Origin: Pedobacter metabolipauper
GTDB taxonomy: Bacteria > Bacteroidota > Bacteroidia > Sphingobacteriales > Sphingobacteriaceae
Direction of reading: 5' to 3'
DNA length: 64,000 bases
Assembly: GCF_004362715.1 (NCBI RefSeq)
Contig: NZ_SNYC01000003.1
Coordinates: forward strand, 62,001-126,000
How positions within the stretch are numbered: position 1 is the first letter of the stretch; the number at the start of each line of letters is the position of its first letter. Both the position numbers and the translations under genes were made by a program. Below are positions 9,423 through 18,162 of this stretch, piece by piece. The notes under the pieces are model-generated. The model had not been told where the DNA came from. It ran no database searches and saw only the letters and a program-made list of their open reading frames with translations.

Positions 9423-10124
9423 ATGATAAACAAAGTGGTTTCTGGTGCCGATGAGGCGATCAGAGATATCGGTGACGGTAAAACCATCATGCTTGGTGGT
9501 TTTGGGTTATGCGGGATTCCAGAGAACTGCATTTCGGCATTGGTAAAAAAAGGTGTTAAAGACCTGATCTGCATTTCAAACAATGCTGGTGTAGATGATT
9601 TTGGCATCGGTCTGATGCTGAAAAAGCACCAGGTAAAAAAAATGATCTCTTCCTATGTAGGCGAAAATGCTGAATTTGAAAGACAGCTGTTAAGCGGTGA
9701 ACTTGAGGTAGAACTCATCCCTCAGGGAACATTGGCTACACGATGCATGGCTGCCGGCTACGGTATGCCCGCAATATTTACGCCTGCAGGGGTAGGTACT
9801 GAAGTTGCAGAAGGCAAAGAGATTCGTAATTTTAATGGTAAGGATTACTTAATGGAGTATGCCTTTGATGCAGATTTTGCATTAGTAAAAGCATGGAAGG
9901 GCGACAAAGCCGGTAACCTGGTATTCAGGTCTACCAGCCGTAACTTTAATCCGGTAATGGCTATGGCCGGAAAAATTACCATTGCAGAGGTAGAGGAATT
10001 GGTAGAACCGGGAGAACTTGATCCGGATCACATCCATACACCAGGTGTGTATGTCCACAGAATCTTTCAGGGTTCTGATTATGAAAAAAGAATCGAACAA
10101 CGTACCGTTAGAACTAAAAATTAA
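9423..10124 (+). CDS. scoA: 3-oxoacid CoA-transferase subunit A
   Basis: This 233-aa subunit carries GFGLCGIPENCI near residues 25-36 and NNAGVDDFGIG near residue 58, the glycine-rich blocks of type I CoA-transferase alpha subunits. With the beta subunit it exchanges CoA between succinyl-CoA or acetyl-CoA and acetoacetate-type acids. I chose the ATG at 9423 (MINKVVSGADEA); the longer open frame adds 17 residues with no family similarity. The beta subunit starts 8 bp downstream. The acetyl-CoA acetyltransferase at 27.5-28.6 kb could act in the same ketone-body or butanoate pathway. Confidence 0.92.
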   Translation: MINKVVSGADEAIRDIGDGKTIMLGGFGLCGIPENCISALVKKGVKDLICISNNAGVDDFGIGLMLKKHQVKKMISSYVGENAEFERQLLSGELEVELIPQGTLATRCMAAGYGMPAIFTPAGVGTEVAEGKEIRNFNGKDYLMEYAFDADFALVKAWKGDKAGNLVFRSTSRNFNPVMAMAGKITIAEVEELVEPGELDPDHIHTPGVYVHRIFQGSDYEKRIEQRTVRTKN

Positions 10125-10132
10125 TCCCTGCT

Positions 10133-10792
10133 ATGCTGGATAAAAATGGAATTGCGAAACGCATCGCAAAAGAAATAAGAGATGGATATTATGTCAATTT
10201 AGGGATCGGGATCCCTACACTTGTTGCCAACTACATACCGGAAGGGATCAATGTAGTACTGCAGTCTGAAAATGGCTTGCTTGGAATGGGTCCATTTCCA
10301 TTTGAAGGAGAAGAAGATGCAGACCTGATCAATGCAGGTAAACAAACGATCACTACCCTGGCCGGATCTTCTATATTTGATTCTGCCATGAGTTTCGGAA
10401 TGATCCGGAGTCAGAAAATTGACCTGACCATCCTGGGGGCAATGGAAGTATCAGAAAACGGAGATATCGCCAACTGGAAGATACCAGGCAAAATGGTTAA
10501 AGGAATGGGAGGAGCAATGGACCTGGTGGCATCCGCTAAAAATATCATTGTAGCGATGCAGCATGTAAATAAGGCAGGAGAGAGCAAGCTGCTTACTCAA
10601 TGCTCATTGCCGCTTACTGGTGTAAATTGTATTAAAAAAGTAGTTACGGAACTAGCCGTTCTGGATATCCTGCCAGAAGGCGGATTTAAGCTGCTGGAAA
10701 GAGCACCCGGAGTAAGCGTAGACTACATCAAACAAGCCACCTCAGGTAAGCTGGTCGTGGCAGATGATGTACCCGAAATGATTCTTGATTAA
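10133..10792 (+). CDS. scoB: 3-oxoacid CoA-transferase subunit B
   Basis: This 219-aa beta subunit contains the SENGLLGMGPFP block near residues 50-61. Its glutamate forms the glutamyl-CoA intermediate in type I CoA-transferases. YVNLGIGIPTLVANY near residue 22 and the C-terminal APGVSVDYIKQAT block are also conserved. Length matches the family. It directly follows subunit A and converges on the leftward uridine kinase gene, with 11 bp between the stops and no strong terminator visible. Confidence 0.93.
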   Translation: MLDKNGIAKRIAKEIRDGYYVNLGIGIPTLVANYIPEGINVVLQSENGLLGMGPFPFEGEEDADLINAGKQTITTLAGSSIFDSAMSFGMIRSQKIDLTILGAMEVSENGDIANWKIPGKMVKGMGGAMDLVASAKNIIVAMQHVNKAGESKLLTQCSLPLTGVNCIKKVVTELAVLDILPEGGFKLLERAPGVSVDYIKQATSGKLVVADDVPEMILD

Positions 10793-10803
10793 TTTTTAAG
10801 AGC

Positions 10804-11442
10804 TTAGGCTAGGCGGGCTTTCAGCTCCAAAGAGATCTCATCAGTAATACGGATAATGTCATCAGGTATATCCATATTATTGATGACGATCTTATCGCAA
10901 TCGCCTTTATACGGTAATAAGAATTCTTTGTATGCCGGAACCACATGGTTGTGCCATTTATACAACACATCCTCTTCAGGATATCCACGCTCCATGCCAT
11001 CTCGTTTAATGCGTCGCTGTAACGCAACAGATTCTTCCGCTTCCACAAAAATGCGGAGATCAAGCAATGCAGCAATCTCTTTAAAATGCAGGATAAAGAG
11101 GCCTTCAACAATAATTATGGGTGCGGGATTAATCTCTAAGATCTTAACAATGGCCAGCGGATTATTGAAATTGTATTCCTTTTTGTAAACCACCTCGCCC
11201 TTAATCAGCTTTTTAATGTCATGCAGAAATTGCTGGTCATCAATGGTAGAAGGAAGGTCGAAATTATATAGTTTGTTTTCTTCCTGGCTCATTTCACCAG
11301 CATGAATATAATAGTCATCCTGTGATACCAGCGTAACTTCATCATTTTTAAAATGATGCAAAAAGGAGTTTAAAAAGAAGGTTTTACCAGAGCCACTGCC
11401 ACCAGCAATACCAAGAATAAAAGGTTTGTTATTATTGTTCAT
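10804..11442 (-). CDS. udk: Uridine kinase-like P-loop kinase
   Basis: The product (212 aa from the ATG at 11442) has the Walker A motif GIAGGSGSGKT at residues ~10-20, the SQDDYYI segment, and the NFDLPSTID and IIVEGLFIL blocks of the uridine kinase/phosphoribulokinase family. It would phosphorylate uridine and cytidine in pyrimidine salvage. A GTG at 11454 would add four residues, but the ATG gives the usual N-terminus. The gene overlaps the end of the upstream LysM gene by 11 bp, so the two are probably one transcript. Confidence 0.88.
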   Translation of the reverse strand: MNNNNKPFILGIAGGSGSGKTFFLNSFLHHFKNDEVTLVSQDDYYIHAGEMSQEENKLYNFDLPSTIDDQQFLHDIKKLIKGEVVYKKEYNFNNPLAIVKILEINPAPIIIVEGLFILHFKEIAALLDLRIFVEAEESVALQRRIKRDGMERGYPEEDVLYKWHNHVVPAYKEFLLPYKGDCDKIVINNMDIPDDIIRITDEISLELKARLA

Positions 11443-12580
11443 TATCCTGACCACCGTACGTTAAATTGCAATAAAATCTTTTGTCTAAAGCACCAAGTGC
11501 ATCGGCAACAGCTTTAGTCATTACAATAATAACATCTTTTGTGGATTCATTCTCTGTAAATTTACCAACAACCTTTGCAAAGGTAGAGCGGTTACTCATG
11601 GGGTTGGTAATTTTCATAACTGTTCCAATTGGGGCAGAACGGTGAAGGACCAGCATTTTAGAAGGGTCAAGATCCGGATCAGAGATCCATATGGCAGTTC
11701 CTTTTTCATCAACCTGGTTTAAACCGTAACGGCTTGGCGGATATCTTAAGGAAGGGTCTTTTAACGTACTTGAAGTATCTGTATTTGTAGATAATGGTGG
11801 TATATAAGCTGGTTTGGCAGGATATTCTCCTTTGATGAGCAGTTTTTGTCCAACATTTAAATTATTATCTGTAAGGTTGTTTTTCGCTTTAAGCTGATCC
11901 ATGGTAATCTTATACCTGCTGGCAATAGAGTACATGGTTTCATTAGAGGCTACTGTATGTACAATGAATTCTTCAGTAACAGCAGGTTTTAAAGGTTCTT
12001 TCTTATCAACGGCTTTTGGAGATTTCTCAATTACTGTAGTTTTAACAGGTTCAGTAACATTGGTTTGGGCTACGGGATTATTAACAGGTACATCACCAAC
12101 CTCCTGAGTTGCATTTTTAACCGGGATCTTCAGTATCTGACCAATCTGTAAATTAATAGAGTTCAGATTGTTTAACCGTTTGATCTCGTTAACAGTAGTG
12201 CCGTATTTTTCGGCCAGCATATTTAAGTTTTCCTTTTTCTGAACGGAGTGTTCAATCAGGTTTGAAGCGGTAGTACTTGCATCTGTATTAGCCGTAGACG
12301 ATGTGGCTACTGACGGTGGGGCCGCAAAGGGTACTTGTGTAGGAACTTTAACGATTACACCAATCTGAAGGTATTTATTGTCATTAAAGGCCATGACATC
12401 TTTGGGCGTCACATTATATTTTCTCGCAATAGAATAATAGGTGTCTTTGGCAATAACCTTATGGATAACCAATTTTTTGCCTCCATTATTCTCTACACCA
12501 ATAGAATCTCTGGTATGGGCACTTGCTGCTGTAATACTTAAGATTGCAGTAAAAACAGAGACTATATATAGTTTATACAT
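11432..12580 (-). CDS. Secreted LysM protein with C-terminal double-psi-barrel-like domain
   Basis: The 382-aa product has a cleavable signal peptide (MYKLYIVSVFTAILSITAASA). Three LysM peptidoglycan-binding repeats lie near residues 40-83, 112-156 and 208-252, each with the YSIA/LAEKYG...LN...IGQ.LKIP pattern. Low-complexity Thr/Ala/Pro linkers separate them. The last ~90 residues resemble the RlpA-type DPBB fold seen in cell-wall proteins of Bacteroidota. The likely location is the periplasm, bound to peptidoglycan. It is followed by the overlapping udk gene, a pairing without an obvious functional logic. Confidence 0.82.
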   Translation of the reverse strand: MYKLYIVSVFTAILSITAASAHTRDSIGVENNGGKKLVIHKVIAKDTYYSIARKYNVTPKDVMAFNDNKYLQIGVIVKVPTQVPFAAPPSVATSSTANTDASTTASNLIEHSVQKKENLNMLAEKYGTTVNEIKRLNNLNSINLQIGQILKIPVKNATQEVGDVPVNNPVAQTNVTEPVKTTVIEKSPKAVDKKEPLKPAVTEEFIVHTVASNETMYSIASRYKITMDQLKAKNNLTDNNLNVGQKLLIKGEYPAKPAYIPPLSTNTDTSSTLKDPSLRYPPSRYGLNQVDEKGTAIWISDPDLDPSKMLVLHRSAPIGTVMKITNPMSNRSTFAKVVGKFTENESTKDVIIVMTKAVADALGALDKRFYCNLTYGGQDNEQ

Positions 12581-12771
12581 TAATGTTCAAAATAAAATAA
12601 GTTAGCAATTATACGAAAATATAAATAACCCCGGAACCGATAGTATAAACGCTCATTAACGCTTACTATTGTATCGTTAAGAACATTTTTGAAACCATTT
12701 TAGGTTCTTATTGTTTTTAATATTTATATTACTCCACTCCGTAAAAAACGACAAAATAAATAAATAATATC

Positions 12772-13251
12772 ATGGACGCAAAAGAAATCAGTTTAATTGA
12801 AAAAGAAGTAAAACCCGTAGTAGACATGCTGAATGAATATTTGGCAAACTACCACATTCATTATCAAAAGCTAAGAGGGTGCCACTGGAACATAAAAGGC
12901 CAAAACTTTTTCACACTGCATGTTAAATTTGAAGAGCTATATACCAATGCACAATTAACCATTGATGAGATTGCAGAGCGTGTACTTACATTGGGTAAGC
13001 CACCACACAGCCGTTTTGCAGATTATATTGCAGAATCGGGAATAAAAGAAATTGAAACCATTGGACTAAAAGATCTGGATATGGTAGATGCCATTTTAGA
13101 TGATATGTCTAAACTGATCCAGATTGAACGTGATTTACTTGAAGCTACCGAAAAGGCAGGTGATGATGGTTCAAATGATATGGTAAACCGCTTTATGCAG
13201 TTCAAAGAAAAAACAACCTGGATGTTACGTTCATTTGCAGGCAAGAAATAA
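12772..13251 (+). CDS. dps: Dps family ferritin-like DNA-protection protein
   Basis: This 159-aa protein fits the Dps family, which forms 12-subunit shells that oxidise and store iron and bind DNA under oxidative stress. The ferroxidase motif CHWNIKGQNFFTLHVKFEELY near residues 39-59 holds the conserved His, Asp/Glu and Phe positions, and the IDEIAERV helix follows. No long basic N-terminal tail is seen. The gene is divergent from the LysM gene across a ~190-bp gap with no clear -7 element. A strong hairpin terminator follows. Confidence 0.93.
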   Translation: MDAKEISLIEKEVKPVVDMLNEYLANYHIHYQKLRGCHWNIKGQNFFTLHVKFEELYTNAQLTIDEIAERVLTLGKPPHSRFADYIAESGIKEIETIGLKDLDMVDAILDDMSKLIQIERDLLEATEKAGDDGSNDMVNRFMQFKEKTTWMLRSFAGKK

Positions 13252-13282
13252 TTCATATTTCAGATCTAATCCGAATGCTTAT

Positions 13283-13310
13283 AACGGCCCTGAATCAATT
13301 CAGGGCCGTT
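13283..13310 (+). terminator. Rho-independent terminator after dps
   Basis: A perfect 12-bp stem (AACGGCCCTGAA / TTCAGGGCCGTT) with a TCAA loop is followed by GTTGTTTAAA. The hairpin sits 31 bp after the dps stop. Confidence 0.8.
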
Positions 13311-13596
13311 GTTGTTTAAAGAATTAACAAAAGGTAGTTGTTGGCTTTGGCCATATTTGGTTGTTAGCTGTGTTGTCAGTAGTTTGCTAACCTGGACGAT
13401 GTAGTTTTCGCCTTTGCTATAAGTGAAATATTGATGTTGGCACTTGTTGGTAGCTAACCCAATCACGAGTGAACTGTTTTTCCTGGTATTCGCTGATCAT
13501 ATCATCTATATGACATGAAAATACAGAGGAAGCTGGTCTGTCAAGATTGCGGAATCAATCCGCAATAACGTGGAAAAATAATATCTTTGACACATA
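13311..13596. other. Intergenic region without a supported gene
   Basis: Between the dps terminator and the UbiD gene I see no conserved ORF or RNA. A 66-codon reverse open frame has no recognisable features. The promoter of the UbiD gene should lie here, but no clean TAnnTTTG element stands out. Confidence 0.5.
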
Positions 13597-15456
13597 ATGG
13601 GATATAAAAGTTTAGCAGAATGTGTTGCCGATCTTGAAAAGCATGGGCACTTACTCCGGATCAAAGAAGAGGTTGACCCTTACCTTGAAATGGCAGCCAT
13701 ACATCTTCGGGTATATGAAGAAAAGGGGCCAGCATTGTACTTTGAGAAAATTAAGGGTAGTAAGTTTCCTGCGGTATCTAATCTTTTTGGAACCTTAGAA
13801 AGGTCCAGGTTTATGTTTAGAGATAGCTTGCCTAAAGTGGAGCAATTGGTAAACCTGCGTTCAGACCCTGTTAAAGCATTAAAAAATCCGTTAAAACTCC
13901 CGGGAGTAGCCTTAACGGCATTAACTGCTTTACCCTTAAAGCAGAACCTTTTTAAATCAGCATTTAGTAAAACCACGATCAGTGAACTGCCTCAAATCGT
14001 AAACTGGCCTATGGATGGCGGACCATTCATTACCATGCCGCAGGTATATACAGAAGATATTGATAAGCCTGGCATTCTTAATGCAAATTTAGGTATGTAC
14101 CGGATCCAGCTGGCCGGTAATGACTATGAACAAAATAAGGAGATTGGATTACATTACCAGATCCACCGTGGAATAGGGGTACATCAATCCAAAGCCAATG
14201 CAAAGGGCGAGCCGTTAAAAGTAAGCATCTTTGTCGGCGGACCACCAGCGCATCCTCTGGCAGCAGTTATGCCCTTGCCGGAAGGATTGTCTGAAATGAC
14301 ATTTGCAGGTGCATTGGGAAACAGAAGGTTCAGGTATTTTTACGATGAAGAAGGATTCTGCATCTCTGCAGATGCAGATTTTGTAATCACAGGAACCGTA
14401 TATCCGCACGAGAACAAGCCGGAAGGTCCATTCGGTGATCACCTGGGCTATTACAGTCTTACACATCCTTTCCCATTGATGAAGGTACATAATGTATATC
14501 ATCGGAATGATGCCATATGGTCGTTTACGGTAGTTGGAAGGCCACCGCAGGAAGATACAAGCTTTGGTGCACTGATCCATGAAATTACCGGATCGGCCCT
14601 GCCCAAAGAAATACACGGACTTAAAGAAGTCAATGCGGTAGATGCAGCAGGCGTACATCCCTTATTATTTGCAATAGGAAGTGAGCGCTACACACCATTT
14701 TTAAATGAACGGAGACCACAGGAAATTCTGACCATCTCCAATCACATTCTCGGTAAAAACCAGCTAAGCCTTGCTAAATACCTTTTTATAGCCGCGAGAG
14801 AAGATGATGAAAAATTAACTACACATGATCTTTCCGCTTTTATTCAGCATATCCTTAAGCGGATTGATCTGAGCCGGGACATTCATTTTCATACCAATAC
14901 CACAATAGATACGCTGGATTATAGTGGCGAAGGATTAAACAGCGGTTCCAAAGTTGTATTTGCAGCTGCTGGGCCAGAGAAGAGAACGTTAACAACTACG
15001 CTCTCAGCGCTCTCAACGCTCTCAACGTTCTCAACGTTCTCAACGCTTTCGAATGTTGCGTTTACGGATTCATTTAAAAGCCCGTTAATCGCGATACCAG
15101 GAGTATTGGTTCTTCAGGGCGCACGATATGTGGATCAGCAAACTGCAGAAAAAGAAATCGCAATATTAAATACGGCATTAAACGATGAGGATCTTAACGG
15201 GTTGCCATTAATTGTAATTTGTGATGATTCAGAATTTACCGCAAAGAACATCAATAACCTGGTGTGGGTAACCTTTACGAGGAGTAATCCGGCAAGTGAC
15301 ATTCATGGGATCAATGCATTTGTGATCAATAAGCATTGGGGATGTAAAGGGTCGCTAATAATTGACGCCCGTAAAAAGCCGCATCATGCCCCTGAATTGA
15401 TCGGGGATGAAGAAGTAGAAAAACGGGTAAACCAGATACTAAAAAAGGCTGTGTAG
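13597..15456 (+). CDS. UbiD family decarboxylase with in-frame repeat insertion
   Basis: This 619-aa protein belongs to the UbiD family of prenyl-FMN dependent decarboxylases. Bacteroidota members of this size are usually assigned to menaquinone synthesis. Family blocks include MPQVYTEDIDKPGILNANLGMYR, HRGIGVHQSKA, GPFGDHLGYYS and IHEITGSALPKEIHGL. A UbiX-type flavin prenyltransferase is needed and is not in the window. Residues 469-486 are a low-complexity (LST/FST)n tract encoded by a 9-bp minisatellite, sitting just ahead of the C-terminal domain. The frame stays open, so the protein is probably functional with a surface linker. Confidence 0.85.
   Translation: MGYKSLAECVADLEKHGHLLRIKEEVDPYLEMAAIHLRVYEEKGPALYFEKIKGSKFPAVSNLFGTLERSRFMFRDSLPKVEQLVNLRSDPVKALKNPLKLPGVALTALTALPLKQNLFKSAFSKTTISELPQIVNWPMDGGPFITMPQVYTEDIDKPGILNANLGMYRIQLAGNDYEQNKEIGLHYQIHRGIGVHQSKANAKGEPLKVSIFVGGPPAHPLAAVMPLPEGLSEMTFAGALGNRRFRYFYDEEGFCISADADFVITGTVYPHENKPEGPFGDHLGYYSLTHPFPLMKVHNVYHRNDAIWSFTVVGRPPQEDTSFGALIHEITGSALPKEIHGLKEVNAVDAAGVHPLLFAIGSERYTPFLNERRPQEILTISNHILGKNQLSLAKYLFIAAREDDEKLTTHDLSAFIQHILKRIDLSRDIHFHTNTTIDTLDYSGEGLNSGSKVVFAAAGPEKRTLTTTLSALSTLSTFSTFSTLSNVAFTDSFKSPLIAIPGVLVLQGARYVDQQTAEKEIAILNTALNDEDLNGLPLIVICDDSEFTAKNINNLVWVTFTRSNPASDIHGINAFVINKHWGCKGSLIIDARKKPHHAPELIGDEEVEKRVNQILKKAV
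15001..15045 (+). repeat. 9-bp in-frame minisatellite inside the UbiD gene
   Basis: Five consecutive 9-bp units of consensus (C/T)TCTCAACG (first unit CTCTCAGCG) are followed by a degenerate sixth (CTTTCGAAT). Because the period is a multiple of three, copy-number change adds or removes Leu/Phe-Ser-Thr triplets without a frameshift. Confidence 0.9.
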
Positions 15457-15468
15457 TAAAACACAGCC
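15447..15468 (-). terminator. Terminator between convergent UbiD and FadL-like genes
   Basis: GGCTGTGT / ACACAGCC form an 8-bp stem around AGTAAA. On the minus strand the hairpin is followed by six T residues, so it best serves the leftward FadL-like gene. The stem overlaps the UbiD stop codon and it may act in both directions. Confidence 0.75.
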
Positions 15469-15499
15469 CTTCTTAAAAAAATAATTAATTATAATTGAA

Positions 15500-16990
15500 T
15501 TAGAATCTGATTCCAAAGGTTAAGAACACATTGTCGCGTGTAGTTTTAATCGATGCAACAGGTTCTGAATAGTCATTTAATTCATAAGGGGCCAATTCGT
15601 TGTTTGTTTCCAAACGTTGGTAAGCCGCATCAAAATAATAGTTTTTAAAGCGGTATCCCAATCCTCCTGTGTAAATGTCGGTAGCAAAGTAACCATCGTC
15701 GTCACCTTTAATTGCACTGCCATTAACGCCATAACCACCTCTTAAACTAAATTCGTTAGTTACTTTAAATTCAATACCTGCTCTGTAGTTTACAGCACTT
15801 TTATAAAAATCACGTACAGTAGCGTTTTCTGCCCTAATCCGTTGTGAGTCATTATAACTTGGGTCGCTTGAAAATTTAATAGAAGCATAATCCACATAAT
15901 CTACGTCTGCAGAGACCAATGCCCGTCCGCTAAATACATAACTTGCACCTAAAGAGCTTTTAGAAGGCGTACGCAATCTGTAGCTAAAGCTATAATTATC
16001 AGGATCATTGGTGTAATTAAAAGCAAGAGGTCCGGTCAGGATCTTAGAGTTTAAGGCAATAGAGGTATTGTCTTCAATAAATAACCAGGAAGGAGTTTGA
16101 AAAGTAGCTCCAACTCTGAAATTACTTACAGGTCTGAAAATCACGCCCAATCTTCCGTTAACACCAGAGCCTGTTGATTCCTGGTATTGTCTAAGTGACA
16201 GGTTAAAATCTGAGTTAGCTTCACTATTAAATCCAGCTTCAGTAAATTCACTATCGTTGCTATAACGAATGTTAACAAGGCCTACACTTGCACCAATATA
16301 AAATTGATTGGAAATATTAAGGCCTAAAGCAGCAGTAAGTTCAGAAGTAGAACCCTTTCTTACCTCGCTTTTTTGCTGAAGATTATTCGGGAGGATTACA
16401 GAATAGTAACCGAGGTCATCATGATTGATAATGAAATCCTGATAGGCTTTCTCTTGTACCGTACCTCTTTGAAGCTCGTTCGGATTAAGACCAACATTAT
16501 TTGCAACATCGCTAAAATAATCACCAATAGTGTTTACTGTATTTGTACCACCATAATTAAAATTAGCACTAAAGTCATTGTTTCGCTGATAACCAATTCC
16601 AAATACAGTACTGATCAGTCCTTTTCCGGTATCTTCTCCTTTAGGTTTTAATGCAGGGCTATAAAACACAATACCCATATTATTCAGGTTTAATTGGTTT
16701 TTTGATGATTTGGTACTGCTTCCTAAATAAAGTGCATCACCTTTCATACCGTTAAATTCAGGCGTTAGGCTAAATTCAGATTTGGTGAATAAACCAAGAC
16801 CGGCAGGATTTGCGCCCAGGGAACTCATATCACCACCAACTCCAATTTGAGCACCTGCCATCCCTTTAAACCGGGAGGTACTTCCAAAATTAGACTGTGA
16901 GAACTTTAAAGCATCGGGTGCGTAACTTTGGGCATATATCGTTCCTGTAGCGGCTACTATAGCCACTAAGGATAAAATAATTTTTTTCAT
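15500..16990 (-). CDS. OmpP1/FadL family outer-membrane transport protein
   Basis: The 496-aa product has a signal peptide (MKKIILSLVAIVAATGTIYAQ), then an N-terminal region with ARF-like GMAGAQIGVGGDMSSLGANPAGLGLF, the hallmark of FadL/TodX-type barrels that pass hydrophobic molecules across the outer membrane. The C-terminus ends in a beta-strand with terminal Phe (FLTFGIRF), as expected for BAM-targeted barrels. It lies 14 bp downstream of the Tyr/Gly-rich lipoprotein gene, so both are probably one leftward transcript. The substrate cannot be read from sequence. Confidence 0.85.
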   Translation of the reverse strand: MKKIILSLVAIVAATGTIYAQSYAPDALKFSQSNFGSTSRFKGMAGAQIGVGGDMSSLGANPAGLGLFTKSEFSLTPEFNGMKGDALYLGSSTKSSKNQLNLNNMGIVFYSPALKPKGEDTGKGLISTVFGIGYQRNNDFSANFNYGGTNTVNTIGDYFSDVANNVGLNPNELQRGTVQEKAYQDFIINHDDLGYYSVILPNNLQQKSEVRKGSTSELTAALGLNISNQFYIGASVGLVNIRYSNDSEFTEAGFNSEANSDFNLSLRQYQESTGSGVNGRLGVIFRPVSNFRVGATFQTPSWLFIEDNTSIALNSKILTGPLAFNYTNDPDNYSFSYRLRTPSKSSLGASYVFSGRALVSADVDYVDYASIKFSSDPSYNDSQRIRAENATVRDFYKSAVNYRAGIEFKVTNEFSLRGGYGVNGSAIKGDDDGYFATDIYTGGLGYRFKNYYFDAAYQRLETNNELAPYELNDYSEPVASIKTTRDNVFLTFGIRF

Positions 16991-17004
16991 AATTCTACTT
17001 TGGA

Positions 17005-18060
17005 TTAACCTCTTCCTCCTCTGGTTGGTCTGGCACCGCCACCACCACTGCTGCTGCCGCTTGAAGAAGAACCACTGCTTTCAGTTCTTGTTGGCGGAGT
17101 ATATGTTGGTCTTTCACTTGTTCTTGTTGGTGGAGTATACGTTGGTCTTTCAGTTGCTCTGGTTGGAGAATTATTCTCAGTAGTCCGCACTGGTCTGCTC
17201 TGAGTTTGGGTTCTTCCATCCTGGGTATTTGAAGTACCACGTGCTGGCCTGCCATTATTAACAGACCCGTTATAACGGTCCGCACGGTCTGCCAATCCAG
17301 AGATTGGGTTACCATTTACATCAGAACGTGTTCCGGAAGGTCTTGGTGTACGGTTAGAACCTACGCCATTATCTCTACCCACATAAGGTCTTGGATTTGG
17401 AGTACTGGTTGTTCTGCCGGTATAATAACCACCACCGTAAATACCACCACCACCATAACCGATACCGCCATAATAACCACCACCGTAATAGTTATTATAG
17501 AAACCGCCGCCGTAGTAGTTATTCCATCCCCAATTGTTCCATCCCCAGTTGTTCACGCCCCAATAAGGAGAATTAAGATATCCCCATCCCATGTTAAATG
17601 AAGAGTTCCATCCACCACCATAGTAAGGGCTAAAGCCAATACCTACAGAAAATGGTGAATACCAGTTGTTATAGAAATATGGATCGTAATAACCTCTCCA
17701 TGAACTTGAATAATAAAATCTATTGATTCTTGAAGAGTAGTCCATGTCATAATATGGATCACTTGTTCCATAATAACTCTCTTCGTAATTTTCATTTTCG
17801 TATTTAGCTTTGGCTTCCTCCCGTTGCGCCAGTAGGTCCTGACGTTTCAGCTCCTCAATTTGGCTCTTCGAAAGCTGGCTCACATCCGTAATGACATTTG
17901 AATTACGAGCGGGAGCAGGGGTGTAAACTTTTGCTTGTGCATTTGAATTGTAAACGTCATCGTCGCCTACATTTTGCTGCGCTACCCGGGGCGCAGAGCA
18001 CGACGTAACAACAATTGTTGCTAAGGCGAGCACACTGGTGAATAAATGGTTAGTTTTCAT
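17005..18060 (-). CDS. Tyr/Gly/Asn-rich repeat lipoprotein
   Basis: With the ATG at 18060 the product is 351 aa and starts MKTNHLFTSVLALATIVVTSC, a lipoprotein signal; a longer open frame upstream lacks any such signal. Residues ~35-90 are charged and helical. Residues ~110-225 are extremely rich in Tyr, Trp, Asn and Gly with NNWGWNNWGW and YYGGG runs. The C-terminal third is Thr/Pro/Arg-rich with a duplicated RPTYTPPTRT unit, then a Ser/Gly tract. It looks like an unstructured or adhesive surface protein. I recognise no named family. It is the first gene of a unit with the FadL-like barrel. Confidence 0.75.
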   Translation of the reverse strand: MKTNHLFTSVLALATIVVTSCSAPRVAQQNVGDDDVYNSNAQAKVYTPAPARNSNVITDVSQLSKSQIEELKRQDLLAQREEAKAKYENENYEESYYGTSDPYYDMDYSSRINRFYYSSSWRGYYDPYFYNNWYSPFSVGIGFSPYYGGGWNSSFNMGWGYLNSPYWGVNNWGWNNWGWNNYYGGGFYNNYYGGGYYGGIGYGGGGIYGGGYYTGRTTSTPNPRPYVGRDNGVGSNRTPRPSGTRSDVNGNPISGLADRADRYNGSVNNGRPARGTSNTQDGRTQTQSRPVRTTENNSPTRATERPTYTPPTRTSERPTYTPPTRTESSGSSSSGSSSGGGGARPTRGGRG

Positions 18061-18107
18061 ATATGTGTTGTTTTGTGTGTTGCAATTTTTTTGTAGGTAT
18101 AAATTTA

Positions 18108-18115
18108 TAAATTTG
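18108..18115 (+). promoter_or_regulatory. Putative -7 element for proS
   Basis: TAAATTTG at 18108-18115 matches TAnnTTTG about 48 bp ahead of the proS ATG. A -33 TTG at ideal spacing is not present, so this is a weak call. Confidence 0.35.
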
Positions 18116-18162
18116 TACCTTACAATACAAGCGAAATTAAACAAAAAACGTTCCAAATAGTT

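Noticed and set aside
9227..9607. 126-codon reverse ORF across the scoA promoter
   Set aside because: Overlaps the well-supported scoA gene antisense and has shadow-like composition.
13266..13466. 66-codon reverse ORF after dps
   Set aside because: Starts inside the intergenic gap, runs back through the dps terminator hairpin and has no family match.
15001..15045. Possible CRISPR-like repeat array
   Set aside because: Units are only 9 bp, contiguous without spacers, and in frame within a coding sequence.
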